From Deltaproteobacteria bacterium (GTDB lineage Bacteria; Desulfobacterota; Desulfobacteria; C00003060), in NCBI GenBank assembly GCA_030667105.1, contig DAOUWN010000001.1, positions 1 through 64,000 on the forward strand: a DNA stretch of 64,000 nt. The letters run 5' to 3'. The position numbers and the translations under genes were made by a program. The notes below the pieces were generated by a model. That model worked only from the letters and a program-made list of their open reading frames with translations. It was not told the origin of the DNA and did no database searches. This document shows, one piece after another, positions 10,288-19,045 of the stretch. Each line of letters opens with the position of its first letter. The stretch's first letter is position 1.

Positions 10288-11208
10288 CTAACTATACCCC
10301 CTGCCAGACAGCCCCTGAAGCACCTGCTTTGCTATATCCCGCTTGGTCTGGTTGACCTCCCGAGTATAATCAAGATAGAACCTGTCACCGAAATTCGGCT
10401 CTTCGTCTCGATATTTGTAGTTAAAAGCGGCTTTCTTGATGATTCCGTGGCAGGCGCTCGGCTTGAAAGGCCAAACCCGGTAGGAACTGTAAACCGGGTC
10501 CTGAAGACCGTAATATGGAAGGACAATGGTGTGCCCGGCAGTCTCTGACGGATCGCTGAGCACGATCTTCTTTTCAAACTCCGGCTGAACGATGACGACG
10601 CTACCGCTTATCTGGGCCGTGGCCGCAGCGCCAAGGGAGTCAAACAAGGCTACCTTGAGACTGCTGGAACTCTCGACCTCAAGGACAATGCCGTAAGTGC
10701 TGTTGTCTACATCGTGAACCCTGGCTCTCGCATGAACATTCTCAAAGACGCCGTTCGAGCCGACAACCCGGACTTCTTCTCCGGCCAGGGCGCTACTGCT
10801 TATGGCATTGGTCGATATCTGCGCCTGAAGAGTCGCATCCGTAATGGAGAAATAATCCGGAGCGTTCCGACTCCCGGTCAGATTGGCCCGGTTCGCCTGC
10901 CACAGATAATCATAGCTCTTGAGATACGGCCAATAGTAGATACTATTCACATTGTCATAATATCTGGCCATGCTGCGCTTTTTCGAATCACGGGCAGCGC
11001 ACTCAATAAAGCCTGGGGGAAGATTATATTCCTGCTGATCGGTATCGGTGGTAATAGTCGCGGTCTTGGCAATCCCCTTCGTTTCCCGGACAAAATCGCT
11101 CGCAGCGGCATCCAGCATCTCGCAGGTGAAAAAATCGGTCAGGAAAGAAGAGTCTGTCAGCTCGTTGAGGATGCCGATCAAGACCTGTTTCATAGTCTTG
11201 CCGTCCAT
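10288..11208 (-). CDS. Head-to-tail adaptor / tail tubular protein A-like
   Basis: A 306-residue protein with a strong AAGGAGG site before the ATG at 11208. The N-terminal helical part (residues 1-60) is followed by TTDTDQQEYNLPPGFIE, a motif common in podoviral adaptor proteins ('DxQxYxLPxxF'). A beta-rich insertion and a helical C-terminus rich in Arg follow (FGDRFYLDYTREVNQTKRD). Placement between the capsid block and the nozzle protein supports a connector ring below the portal. Confidence 0.7.
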   Translation of the reverse strand: MDGKTMKQVLIGILNELTDSSFLTDFFTCEMLDAAASDFVRETKGIAKTATITTDTDQQEYNLPPGFIECAARDSKKRSMARYYDNVNSIYYWPYLKSYDYLWQANRANLTGSRNAPDYFSITDATLQAQISTNAISSSALAGEEVRVVGSNGVFENVHARARVHDVDNSTYGIVLEVESSSSLKVALFDSLGAAATAQISGSVVIVQPEFEKKIVLSDPSETAGHTIVLPYYGLQDPVYSSYRVWPFKPSACHGIIKKAAFNYKYRDEEPNFGDRFYLDYTREVNQTKRDIAKQVLQGLSGRGYS

Positions 11209-11220
11209 ACTGGCCTCCTT

Positions 11221-11583
11221 CTATGCGCGTCGGCTCTCCGATACTTTGTTCACGACATCGTTGAACGAAGACGCCTTTGGAGTCTCTTTCGGAGTAATCC
11301 CGACCTTCTGAACCTGAATGGAGATGCTGTGCCGAGTCCGTTCCTTTCCCTTGTCCGTAATATTAACCCTCGTTACCTTCCCCATGCCCTCGATACTGAC
11401 CATGGTTCCGGCCTGAAAACTCCCAAGGTTGAGTTTATCGATCTCCCGTTTATCAAGAGTCAACTCAAGGCCGTAAGGGTAGCGGTCCTGCTCATACTCA
11501 GACGAAGTAACTGGACTTTCCTTTGCCTCGGCCTCAAGCTGCTTCTTGGTTTTCTTAGGGATCAGCATATCAATGAGCTTCAT
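11221..11583 (-). CDS. Small charged structural-region protein, function unknown
   Basis: A 120-residue protein. The basic helical N-terminus (LIPKKTKKQLEAEAKE) is followed by a beta-rich centre (GLELTLDKREIDKLNLGSF, MVSIEGMGKVTRVNITDKGK). It is encoded between a zinc-ribbon peptide and the adaptor, so a virion or assembly role is plausible. No family was recognised. Confidence 0.75.
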   Translation of the reverse strand: MKLIDMLIPKKTKKQLEAEAKESPVTSSEYEQDRYPYGLELTLDKREIDKLNLGSFQAGTMVSIEGMGKVTRVNITDKGKERTRHSISIQVQKVGITPKETPKASSFNDVVNKVSESRRA

Positions 11584-11595
11584 GATTTTTCCCCT

Positions 11596-11694
11596 CTACG
11601 TCATTTTACGTCCGCAACGCGGGCACTTATCTCCGTGGATCCTGGGATCCTCGGAAAAAATTAATCCACAGCGGGGGCACCTTCTGATTGCCAT
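11596..11694 (-). CDS. 32-residue zinc-ribbon peptide
   Basis: The ATG at 11694 overlaps the upstream TAA as TAATG, so translation is probably coupled. The product contains two CPRCG knuckles 15 residues apart (RRCPRCGLIF and DKCPRCGRKM), a minimal treble-clef or zinc-ribbon fold. It lies inside the capsid operon. Short zinc peptides of this type are common in phages; function is unknown. Confidence 0.75.
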   Translation of the reverse strand: MAIRRCPRCGLIFSEDPRIHGDKCPRCGRKMT

Positions 11695-12371
11695 TATGCA
11701 CCTTCCCCAGATAACGATTCCGATGGATCGGTAAAAGAAACATCCGCGTCCGGCTTCAGCTCAAACTGTTCATCGGAACGGACATCGGGAACGAAATAGC
11801 GCCTGAAGGTAAATTGCTGCCCGTCTATCTTAAGCTCGATCTCGGCCTCCGGACCCCACCAGTCGGGCTGCTCTTCAAAACCGAAAGCCGGCCAGTCCTT
11901 CGGGTTGGTGTGATTGATCGCATTGCCCTTGGCGCGACTATAGAGCGGCCGCATCATGGGCACCTCAGTGGCTTGAGTGCCGCCCTGAAGCATAGCGCCG
12001 AGAGAAACCAGGAACTCGGACTGCTGTTTTCGCATAACATCCAGCACGGCAGTCACCATGGCAATCTGGCTAGGACCATCGGCTTTGGGCTCTTTGGCCT
12101 TTTCCTCTTCCGACACGATCAAGCCCTTAGCTTCGGCCTCTTTCCGATCCTGGTACCCTCTCCACCATTTCTCGGCCATTCGCTTTTCTTCATCCGGCAT
12201 TTTGCTGAAATATTTCGGGTCTTCTATCGGCTTGCCGTCAAGGCTTATGTAGTCCCCTTCCGGAGTCAATCCGATCTGAATGCCGCTGGCGTCAGACCAT
12301 ATCCTTACGACACGAACATTCAGAAGCTCAGGCCCGTCTTTTCCCCTAACCGTTCGTTTCAATACTTGCAT
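11694..12371 (-). CDS. Capsid-region protein, function unknown
   Basis: A 225-residue protein if started at the ATG at 12371, which has GGGAGG nine bases upstream; the ATG at 12404 lacks a site. It begins beta-rich (VLNVRVVRIW, DGQQ segments), has a charged helical middle (EEKRMAEKWWRGYQDRKEAE), a helix near residue 110-135, and an acidic C-terminus. The position between structural genes suggests a virion or assembly factor. No family was recognised. Confidence 0.75.
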   Translation of the reverse strand: MQVLKRTVRGKDGPELLNVRVVRIWSDASGIQIGLTPEGDYISLDGKPIEDPKYFSKMPDEEKRMAEKWWRGYQDRKEAEAKGLIVSEEEKAKEPKADGPSQIAMVTAVLDVMRKQQSEFLVSLGAMLQGGTQATEVPMMRPLYSRAKGNAINHTNPKDWPAFGFEEQPDWWGPEAEIELKIDGQQFTFRRYFVPDVRSDEQFELKPDADVSFTDPSESLSGEGA

Positions 12372-12419
12372 GGTTTGTATCCTCCCGTGTCTTGGTTCAA
12401 TCAAAAAAGGTCTTAAGGT

Positions 12420-12800
12420 TTATTCTCCATAGACCATCACATCCACATTGACGGTCGGCGTTGATCCGCTGATAAGCTGCACCAAAGGATGAGCCATCGC
12501 AGATCCGCTTATTGGCGTACTGTATGGCTGCAGCAAGACAACCTTGTGGTTGTCCTGATCATAACGAACCTCATAGCTGCTTCCCTCGCCAGGCTTGTGC
12601 GGCTGCTGGATAACCATCAACTTGAGTTCTTTGCTGAACCCGAAGTTGCCGATTCCGGGAAGCGGAACGCCCCCGCTGCAATAAGCGAGAGACCCATCAC
12701 CAAATGAGATATTGGCCTTCGCGCAACGCAGCTTTTGAATTGCGTATCTGTCACGATTATTCATCGTGATCGTCACATTTGAACTTGCGAAAAAAGCCAT
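12420..12800 (-). CDS. Small virion protein candidate
   Basis: A 126-residue, mostly beta-strand protein with an AAGGAG site before the ATG at 12800. It has a Gly/Ser-rich centre and a C-terminus ending TVNVDVMVYGE. Size, beta content and location directly after the capsid decoration candidate suggest a minor capsid or decoration protein, which is inference only. Confidence 0.7.
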   Translation of the reverse strand: MAFFASSNVTITMNNRDRYAIQKLRCAKANISFGDGSLAYCSGGVPLPGIGNFGFSKELKLMVIQQPHKPGEGSSYEVRYDQDNHKVVLLQPYSTPISGSAMAHPLVQLISGSTPTVNVDVMVYGE

Positions 12801-12827
12801 GGCAATATTCTCCTTGTCTTTTCAGAA

Positions 12828-12847
12828 GAGGGGGGTATGCCCCCCTC
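12828..12847 (-). terminator. Perfect 8-bp G/C hairpin between two structural genes
   Basis: GAGGGGGG and CCCCCCTC arms flank a 4-base loop, located in the 67-bp gap between the genes ending at 12868 and starting at 12800. The minus-strand side continues with a pyrimidine stretch but no U-run, so it may be a weak terminator, pause or mRNA stability element rather than a full terminator. Confidence 0.55.
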
Positions 12848-12867
12848 CGTTAAGGTCAATAATGATG

Positions 12868-13338
12868 TTATCCGATGGTCGCAGCCACCATATTAGTGTT
12901 ATTGCCGGGTACCTCGGGAACGTAGTTGACCAGAAGAACCGGCTGCACAACCCCGGCAGACGCCACAACGGCAAGCTGCACAACAACCTCATCGCCCTCA
13001 TTGAAGGTGATGGCGCTGGACCCAGAGGCCAGGTCGAAGTAAACGTAGCTGCCCGAACCGATGCCATAGAGCACAAAGTTACCGCAATCGCCATCAGTCC
13101 GTGAGACATCCGAGCCCGCTGTCGGCCGGTGGTCGAATTTGAGATGACCCTTGACTGCGGTGGCCCCGGTGACATTCGATCTTATCAGGCAGGCCGCCCT
13201 GTAAAACTCGCACTTGAACGGAATGGCGAACCAGGCCACGTCGCCGGCAGTATCGGTCAAGTCGATGCCCTTTACGCCCTGGCCTGCACCGGCGGAAATG
13301 TTTGCGGGCAGGGTAAATGGACCTTGAATGTTATACAT
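12868..13338 (-). CDS. Capsid decoration / minor virion protein candidate
   Basis: A 156-residue beta-rich protein (GDVAWFAIPFKCEFYRAACL, GDEVVVQLAVVAS). GGAGG precedes the ATG at 13338, and the first 8 nt overlap the stop of the HNH gene inserted upstream. Without that insertion it would follow the major capsid gene directly, the usual place for decoration proteins. This role is inferred from gene order. Confidence 0.7.
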   Translation of the reverse strand: MYNIQGPFTLPANISAGAGQGVKGIDLTDTAGDVAWFAIPFKCEFYRAACLIRSNVTGATAVKGHLKFDHRPTAGSDVSRTDGDCGNFVLYGIGSGSYVYFDLASGSSAITFNEGDEVVVQLAVVASAGVVQPVLLVNYVPEVPGNNTNMVAATIG

Positions 13339-14173
13339 GGTTAGTTCCTCCCTCTGCTAAGCGTTCAAAACGCTGTTTGAGTTTGTAATTCTCCAAGGCA
13401 AGTCGCTCAATGTCCTTAGTGTAAATATCGGCGAGTCTCTTGCCGGTTGGGTGACCTTTTTGAATCCACAGTTCAAGATTCTCGGGATCATTATCACCCC
13501 GTTTTGTGTTTTTGTGATGGACTGTTTCCCATGGGTGAAGATAGCGGCCAAGAAGTTGCTCCATGACAAGACGGTGTTCCTGCACTCTTCGATTAATTGC
13601 AGCGGGATGGTCAGAAGCATAAACAAGAACATAGCCCTCGCTAGTGACATATTTCTCACCATCCTTTTTCCGTAAAACCATGCCAGCGCATTCGCGAGAA
13701 CAAAATCGCTTGCCGCTATTGCGCCCTCCTAACCGCTTGCCACAACGTTCACAATGTTTTTGCTTTTTCCTAACCGAGTCGTCATGGCATTCACTTGAAC
13801 AAAATTGCCCTTTACTCTTGGCAAGCTCTTTGTCGGTCAGGTTCCGGATAAACGACTTCCTACATTGTTTACACGTAAGATGTCTGTCGTTCCGTTTTCC
13901 CTGAACAACAGCAAGAGCATTTGCACATTCCAAGGAACAAAAACGTTGATGTTTGTGACTGCCTCCGTAAACAAATTGTTTCTTGCAATGCTCACAAAGG
14001 CGGGCTTTGTCTGCTAAGGTTAACTTACGATCTTTCTGTTGGTCTTTACTTTTACAAGAAGGTGAACAATATCGTTTCGTACCTTTCGCCAAGCTAGAAG
14101 GTGGAATGTATCGTTCAAACTTCTTGCCGCACCAACCACAAACTCCCTGATAATTCGGTTTTTTCTCGTTCAT
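13331..14173 (-). CDS. HNH homing endonuclease with four N-terminal zinc fingers
   Basis: A 280-residue protein from the ATG at 14173, which has AGGAGG upstream; an ATG at 14260 has none. Four CxxC...CxxxC fingers occupy about residues 9-175 (CGWCGKKF, CEHCKKQF, CKQCRKSF, CERCGKRL, each followed by FCS-type Cys pairs). An HNH_3 nuclease core then follows (EHRLVMEQLLGRYLHPWETV, HHKNTKRGDNDPENLELW). It separates the major capsid gene from its likely downstream partner, as expected of a free-standing homing endonuclease. A promoter-like sequence lies just upstream. Confidence 0.88.
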   Translation of the reverse strand: MNEKKPNYQGVCGWCGKKFERYIPPSSLAKGTKRYCSPSCKSKDQQKDRKLTLADKARLCEHCKKQFVYGGSHKHQRFCSLECANALAVVQGKRNDRHLTCKQCRKSFIRNLTDKELAKSKGQFCSSECHDDSVRKKQKHCERCGKRLGGRNSGKRFCSRECAGMVLRKKDGEKYVTSEGYVLVYASDHPAAINRRVQEHRLVMEQLLGRYLHPWETVHHKNTKRGDNDPENLELWIQKGHPTGKRLADIYTKDIERLALENYKLKQRFERLAEGGTNHV

Positions 14174-14204
14174 AATATTACCTCCTTGAAGGAAATTATG
14201 AACA

Positions 14205-14233
14205 AGCATACCAGCAATATCAGGGCTTGTCAA
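14205..14233 (-). promoter_or_regulatory. Sigma70-like promoter for the HNH gene
   Basis: On the minus strand TTGACA (14233-14228) and TATGCT (14210-14205) are separated by exactly 17 nt, about 32 nt before the HNH start. The -35 box is perfect and the -10 box matches consensus at four of six bases. It is likely a private promoter carried with the mobile gene. Confidence 0.6.
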
Positions 14234-14284
14234 ATCATTATGTAGCTGATGGCTTAGCATTGTTTGTTCAATACCCCATACTAG

Positions 14285-15244
14285 CTAAGAACTTGCAATG
14301 CGAATTATCTTTGCTTCCCCGTCGGTAGCCGTCGCCCAGAAGGGCGCGAATTTTATCACGCCATACCAGGCAACTGCTTTTGTGCGCCCGAAATCTCCCT
14401 GGTAGTTCGGATCAAGTCTCAAATGCGGGGCCTCGGCCTCAACGCGGGCAACTCCCTCGTCGCCAAAGACCACACCCTCGCCGGTAATGGAGCCCGTACC
14501 GATGGAATTGGACAAAGCGTTTTCCCGGTTGACCTGAACGCATCGAATATTTTCTGCCATGCCGACTTCGCCCTTGAAGAAAAGCTCGCCCTTTTTTAGG
14601 TACATATGAACCGCCTGCCAAAGGGGATCGCCCTTCAAGCCCCGAAGAGCCTTTCGGGCGAAGCAGCCCACGTAATTGTCGCTCTCGTAAAATGGAACGT
14701 GCAGGTCCCCAACCATATAGTCGGAGATAACGCCCATGTGATCGAAACTAAGGTTGTTCGCGGCGGCGGTGCTCGGAGTACCATCGGTGTCCCAGGTCCC
14801 ACCAGTCAGACTGGTAGGAATGAAGATTACCTTGACATCCGTGTGCTTAAAGGCAGCAGCGGCTGCCGTGTCCATAACCCTTTCCATTTGCAGCTTGAGA
14901 GCCTTCTGAATTTCGTTCACGATATCGAACTTGGAAAGCAGCTCAAACAAATGGGAATGCTCGATACCACGGCCCATCTCAACAAGCGTGATCTGCCTTG
15001 AGCCCATCTCAACCGTATCGATGGGGATTCTGGTTGTTTCCGAAAGCTCGGCTGTCGTCGGCTCGTCAACGTGCTTGATGTGCATGAGCGTGACCGACTC
15101 GCCCTTACCCTTGCCAAAATCGTTGATAGGTGATGTAAACGGCACCATCTTCATCTCTTCAACCGCTACATGGAGTAACTTGTTGGAAATGTAGTGATTT
15201 TTATAGATTCCTGATGGCGCGTCAAATGTCCACGTAGTAGCCAT
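14285..15244 (-). CDS. Major capsid protein, N4 gp56-like HK97 fold
   Basis: A 319-residue protein. The N-terminal arm, the segment GKGESVTLMHIKHVDEPTTA followed by AELSETTRIP, then GSRQITLVEMGRGIEHSHL and a long helix (LFELLSKFDIVNEIQKALKL) match the pattern of N4-gp56 family capsid proteins. It is shorter than N4 gp56 (about 400 residues) but usual for marine and gut members. Position directly after the scaffold candidate supports the call. Confidence 0.8.
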   Translation of the reverse strand: MATTWTFDAPSGIYKNHYISNKLLHVAVEEMKMVPFTSPINDFGKGKGESVTLMHIKHVDEPTTAELSETTRIPIDTVEMGSRQITLVEMGRGIEHSHLFELLSKFDIVNEIQKALKLQMERVMDTAAAAAFKHTDVKVIFIPTSLTGGTWDTDGTPSTAAANNLSFDHMGVISDYMVGDLHVPFYESDNYVGCFARKALRGLKGDPLWQAVHMYLKKGELFFKGEVGMAENIRCVQVNRENALSNSIGTGSITGEGVVFGDEGVARVEAEAPHLRLDPNYQGDFGRTKAVAWYGVIKFAPFWATATDGEAKIIRIASS

Positions 15245-15263
15245 GTTGGTTCCTCCTTGTTAG

Positions 15264-16298
15264 TTATATGACCCTGGCGGCTTCGACGTTGCCAACAACA
15301 GCTCTCAGCGACATAGGCTTGTCCCACTTTTTCTCGGAATCATCCTTGGGATCGCCGCTCTGTCCGGGACTACCACCGGGTACGGCAGAGCCACGGCCAA
15401 GAGGTTGATCTCCGTCCTGCTTTTCCTCGGCCTTGCGCTGAGCCTCTGTCACCTTGTATTCTTCCAGGGCGTTGAGTTTGTAGGTTTTAACCATTCCCAC
15501 GGTTTTGTTGATCGCATCCTGGGTCGAAACGGGCAGTTTCGTAGTCGTATCGATCAACTGCGTTCCGACCACCTGAAAGCGATTCGAATAATGGGAAAAC
15601 ATCCCGCTATCCGGAGAATCCGTAACCGGGTCAAGACCTGCCTCTTTCATGGCCTCGCTGATCTGGACCTGAACCGCTGCCTTACTGTCTCCATCGGTTT
15701 GCTCGGCGGCAACCTCCGCTTTGAGCTGTTTGTGATAATGATCCTGAATGTCCTTGTCCGCCTTGGCCTGAGCATCCGCAACCTTGTCCTTGTAGTCTTC
15801 CTCATCCGGATCAAGCGCCTCCACATCGCTCATGGCCTCCCTCCGCCGCGTCTTTACAAAGTCCTTTTCGGGAGGAATCGTTTCCGATGCCGGTTGACCA
15901 GCGGGTTGCCCCGATTGATTGGCGAGCGCCCTTAGAAGAAGGGATTTGGTTTCTTCCAGGTCAGTGGCCAGCCTGCCAACCGCCTGCTCTTGCTCGGTCA
16001 GCTTTCCCTCGGCTTCTTCTTGATCCTTGAACCTGGGAGTGAACTTCGGCTCTTCCTCTCCGGGTTTTTCTCCCGGAGGGGTCTCTTTTGGTTTGCCCCC
16101 GGCACCTTCACCCTGGCCCGGTGTCTCCTCATCAGGCGTAAGCGATGCATCCTCGGCCGGATGACCGGAAAGGAGCGCGTCCGCGCCAGCCTCATCGCTT
16201 GTGGGCTTGCCGTCGAATTGACGATCAGCAGCGCCCAGCGCATCAGAGACAGAATCGTTTGTGATCTCGGGTTTCTTGCCTTCAGCTTCTATTGTCAT
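15264..16298 (-). CDS. Scaffolding / capsid assembly protein
   Basis: A 344-residue protein from the ATG at 16298 (GGGAGG site); longer in-frame starts have no site. It is very acidic and low-complexity over residues 1-110 (Glu/Pro/Gly-rich), then has long charged helices, and a Lys-rich C-terminus near PMSLRAVVGNVEAARVI. Acidic, helical, Pro-rich proteins immediately upstream of the capsid gene are the usual scaffolds. Function is inferred from composition and position. Confidence 0.75.
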   Translation of the reverse strand: MTIEAEGKKPEITNDSVSDALGAADRQFDGKPTSDEAGADALLSGHPAEDASLTPDEETPGQGEGAGGKPKETPPGEKPGEEEPKFTPRFKDQEEAEGKLTEQEQAVGRLATDLEETKSLLLRALANQSGQPAGQPASETIPPEKDFVKTRRREAMSDVEALDPDEEDYKDKVADAQAKADKDIQDHYHKQLKAEVAAEQTDGDSKAAVQVQISEAMKEAGLDPVTDSPDSGMFSHYSNRFQVVGTQLIDTTTKLPVSTQDAINKTVGMVKTYKLNALEEYKVTEAQRKAEEKQDGDQPLGRGSAVPGGSPGQSGDPKDDSEKKWDKPMSLRAVVGNVEAARVI

Positions 16299-16370
16299 GA
16301 TTTCCTCCCGCAATCCGCACCGGGGATATTCTTCCTCTCGGAGGGATTGACTTGATGGTTTTCCCCAATA

Positions 16371-16429
16371 AAAAACCCGGCGACAAATCACGTTCATTAT
16401 TCATGAACATTGACCTGTAAACGCCGGGT
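16371..16429 (-). terminator. Terminator or attenuator with nested hairpin
   Basis: ACCCGGCG (16375-16382) pairs with CGCCGGGT (16422-16429). On the minus strand the stem is followed by a run of five or six T. The 39-nt loop holds a second hairpin, GTTCAT/ATGAAC (16392-16397 and 16403-16408). It lies between the portal-distal small gene and the scaffold gene, so it could reduce or modulate read-through into the capsid genes. Confidence 0.6.
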
Positions 16430-16463
16430 GCCCTTGTTCTAAGCCTGTCCCTTAGCCTACAAC

Positions 16464-16688
16464 TTACTTAGCTTGTATTATTTCAGAAAATTTCTTAACT
16501 TCGTCACGCTTCATTTCGTCAAAGGTTTTTACCTCGTGCTCCTCAAAATTCGGGTGACCCAGACCTCCGAACTTGAAATTCAGGGTCATAACACACTTGC
16601 CAGTGAAGACCTGCTCACCACACCTTTCCACATAAGACCAAAAATGTCCTACAGCAAGGTCAAATTGTTCTTTTAGTCTTCGGTCCAC
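16464..16688 (-). CDS. Small protein between portal and scaffold genes
   Basis: A 74-residue ORF beginning at a GTG (16688) that overlaps the upstream stop by 16 nt; the start is uncertain because the site is weak. It is amphipathic and charged, with KFGGLGHPNFEEHEVKTFDE as the most distinctive segment. No family was recognised. Confidence 0.55.
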   Translation of the reverse strand: MDRRLKEQFDLAVGHFWSYVERCGEQVFTGKCVMTLNFKFGGLGHPNFEEHEVKTFDEMKRDEVKKFSEIIQAK

Positions 16689-17035
16689 GGCCTATTCACC
16701 TGGTTTTTCAAGGTCTCAATACGTTTTCGTACTACCCTGGCAACCACCAATTTGGAACTCATACCATCTGCTATTCGTGATAAAGCCTGACAAGTAGGAT
16801 CTGCGGCCGCCAGTTCGTCCAGTCGATCAATCCATGCTTTTTCCAGTAAACCAAAGAGTTGTTCCCCCTCTTTCCCCCTGAGGGCCGCAATGTCTGTCTC
16901 GTGCTGAGTAAGTTTCTTTTGTTCCATTGCCAACTTTTCTTTGGCCGCCGTATCCTCAACCGGATCTTCCTGCAAACAACCCGAAACAATATCCTGACTA
17001 TGCCCGTGGCTTAGGTTGTGACCTTCCGGACTCAT
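16673..17035 (-). CDS. Helical protein following portal, function unknown
   Basis: A 120-residue protein from the ATG at 17035 (AGGAGAGG upstream), overlapping the portal C-terminus by 38 nt. It is almost entirely helical and charged (KEKLAMEQKKLTQHETDIAA). Gene order suggests a head-assembly accessory; no homology is claimed. Confidence 0.65.
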   Translation of the reverse strand: MSPEGHNLSHGHSQDIVSGCLQEDPVEDTAAKEKLAMEQKKLTQHETDIAALRGKEGEQLFGLLEKAWIDRLDELAAADPTCQALSRIADGMSSKLVVARVVRKRIETLKNQVNRPWTED

Positions 17036-18866
17036 TCTTTGGTTCCTCTCCTGACTCAAGCATTCCGTGCTCTTTGAAAAATTCAAGCTGAATGTTCATC
17101 ATACGGATCATGTTGTCTATTTTCTTCGCCATTTCCGGCTCTACGCAAAAGCCTTCATCCTTGACGTTGGTGCGCTCTTCCAGGGCCTTCAGGATCTGGT
17201 ACGGATTCATATACTTGGCCCATGGAGGCCTCTCCGCCATGGGGGCAAACTGTTCGGCAATAGCCTTTATCGTCTCTGCCTCCTTGGCAATCGTCGAAAG
17301 GCCCGAAATATGAAAACTCCCGTCCAGCACAGGCAGGCTCAGACCGGTTCCGGTCGGAGACTCCAGGTCGATGAACTGATCGGCTTCCTTGCCAAAGACC
17401 TCACGCAATTCCTGGATGCTGATATTTGCCCTTACAACATCTGCCGAGGCCTTAAGAGAGTCTACAGCTCCCCACTCGCTATTTTCTCCGATAAGACCAA
17501 ATACCCCGAGGGCCTGCTCAAGCAGCATCTGGCTTTCCCGCCATGTCATATCCTTGCGGTATCCGGGCAAGCCCTGAATGGCATCGTTTATGAACGTGCC
17601 CCGCTGAAAATTCTGATCGGCATAGGCAAGGTTCGGTAGGATATCATTGGTGATAAACCTGCGATCTGTTGTTCTTACGACCTGGTTTCCGCTCAAGGTG
17701 TTTTTCGTCAAGTAGGTTTTTCCCGGCCACCGCTCAACATCGGTCGGATCCACCAGGGCGTCGACATTGATTTCCGTTTCCGGATTGACGATCCAGGTTT
17801 GATAATCCGCATGGAGGCACATCATGTTGCACATATATTCCCAGAGAGACTTGACACCTTCGAGCAACCCGCGCCCGCCGAACCTGAGAAAATCAGGCAA
17901 GGGCGAAAAACTCATGCCGGGCCACCGGATATTGTGAAAGCCGGTCATTCGCGGCTTCTTTATGACATGAAGGCCTGCAGCAACCGTGTAGTAACCATTG
18001 GGAAGCAATACTTCTCCCCTGGGATCAAGCACCGTGCCCCAAAACTCGGAAGTGAAGATGAGTTTCCTGAATTTTGATTTCTGGTGAATATAACCGCGCT
18101 TGAGCTTCAGTTCTTCCTTCGTAAGGCCATCATTGGCTATGCTTGAGCCGCCATGATCTTTTGCCCGGTCAACATCGTGATAAATGCCCTTTTTCTCGCC
18201 TTCTTTCAGTACGAAATAGTCAACCCACTCGGAATGAATCCAGAACATACCCGACTGCGGATCCATTGTTATAGCGTCAGGATCCCGGTCAATCTTCCAG
18301 GGTTCTACCAGCGTATATTGCAGGCCCTTGCCCTTGACCCATCTGGGAATCATCTCAAGGCTGTGGCCTATGGCCAGGCCCATGCCGCTGGCGATGGTAA
18401 AGACCTGCCGGAATCTGGCATGCTGCTCGTTGTGCTGAAACGTCATGAGCTTTTCCCAGAACTCGGCGCTGGCCTTATTGGTATAGTTATCGATGGATAA
18501 GAACCGTGGCTGAAAAGCCTTTTTCACGGCGGCCATGCCGAACTGGACGGCCCCGAAAGGTTTTGGAACTACAATCCTGTTCTGCCAATCCTCCTTGTCG
18601 GCATAAAAAGAGGGCTCTTTTTCCAGATACATATCGTAGAGAACGGACTGGATTCGCCGCACCTCATGCATGGCTTTCCGGGACTGTTCTATGCAATCCC
18701 TGGCATAGTCCGCAAAATGCTTCTCGTTTTCGCCGGCATAGGCATCTGCCGCCTCTTCGCGCTCGAAACGCTCTTGCCGATCTATTACATGCGTTGCGGG
18801 ACGAGACATAATCTCTCGTATTCTGTTAAATACCTCGTCGCGCGGGTCTGATACTTGAATAGGCAT
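16998..18866 (-). CDS. Portal protein
   Basis: A 622-residue protein, the typical size for a podoviral portal. The N-terminal part is helical (EKHFADYARDCIEQSRKAM), the middle is a beta-rich wing (YTLVEPWKIDRDPDA, SGMFWIHSEWVDYFVLKEGE), and the C-terminal helical region holds the MTWRESQMLLEQALGVFG stem-like segment. The ATG at 18866 overlaps the preceding TAA. Order TerL, (glycan cassette), portal, scaffold, capsid supports the assignment. Confidence 0.85.
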   Translation of the reverse strand: MPIQVSDPRDEVFNRIREIMSRPATHVIDRQERFEREEAADAYAGENEKHFADYARDCIEQSRKAMHEVRRIQSVLYDMYLEKEPSFYADKEDWQNRIVVPKPFGAVQFGMAAVKKAFQPRFLSIDNYTNKASAEFWEKLMTFQHNEQHARFRQVFTIASGMGLAIGHSLEMIPRWVKGKGLQYTLVEPWKIDRDPDAITMDPQSGMFWIHSEWVDYFVLKEGEKKGIYHDVDRAKDHGGSSIANDGLTKEELKLKRGYIHQKSKFRKLIFTSEFWGTVLDPRGEVLLPNGYYTVAAGLHVIKKPRMTGFHNIRWPGMSFSPLPDFLRFGGRGLLEGVKSLWEYMCNMMCLHADYQTWIVNPETEINVDALVDPTDVERWPGKTYLTKNTLSGNQVVRTTDRRFITNDILPNLAYADQNFQRGTFINDAIQGLPGYRKDMTWRESQMLLEQALGVFGLIGENSEWGAVDSLKASADVVRANISIQELREVFGKEADQFIDLESPTGTGLSLPVLDGSFHISGLSTIAKEAETIKAIAEQFAPMAERPPWAKYMNPYQILKALEERTNVKDEGFCVEPEMAKKIDNMIRMMNIQLEFFKEHGMLESGEEPKNESGRSQPKPRA

Positions 18867-18997
18867 TACTTCACCTTGTCAAAGGACTTTTTTTTGATAG
18901 CGCCCGTTGGGGTTTTGACCACTCGAATCTTTCGCTTTTTTTCGGGCAGGCCCTCATGCTTCGTCTCGGCCAAGTGCCTAAGATCCTCTTTGCTCAT
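18866..18997 (-). CDS. 43-residue basic peptide
   Basis: The ATG at 18997 follows AGAGGGAC, and the stop overlaps the portal start as TAATG. The product is Lys/Arg-rich (LPEKKRKIRVVKTP, GAIKKKSFDKVK). Function is unknown; the tight coupling to portal argues that it is translated. Confidence 0.65.
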   Translation of the reverse strand: MSKEDLRHLAETKHEGLPEKKRKIRVVKTPTGAIKKKSFDKVK

Positions 18998-19045
18998 TTT
19001 TTTAAGTCCCTCTGCTGCTGATTCTGACTGACACTAGGCATCGAC

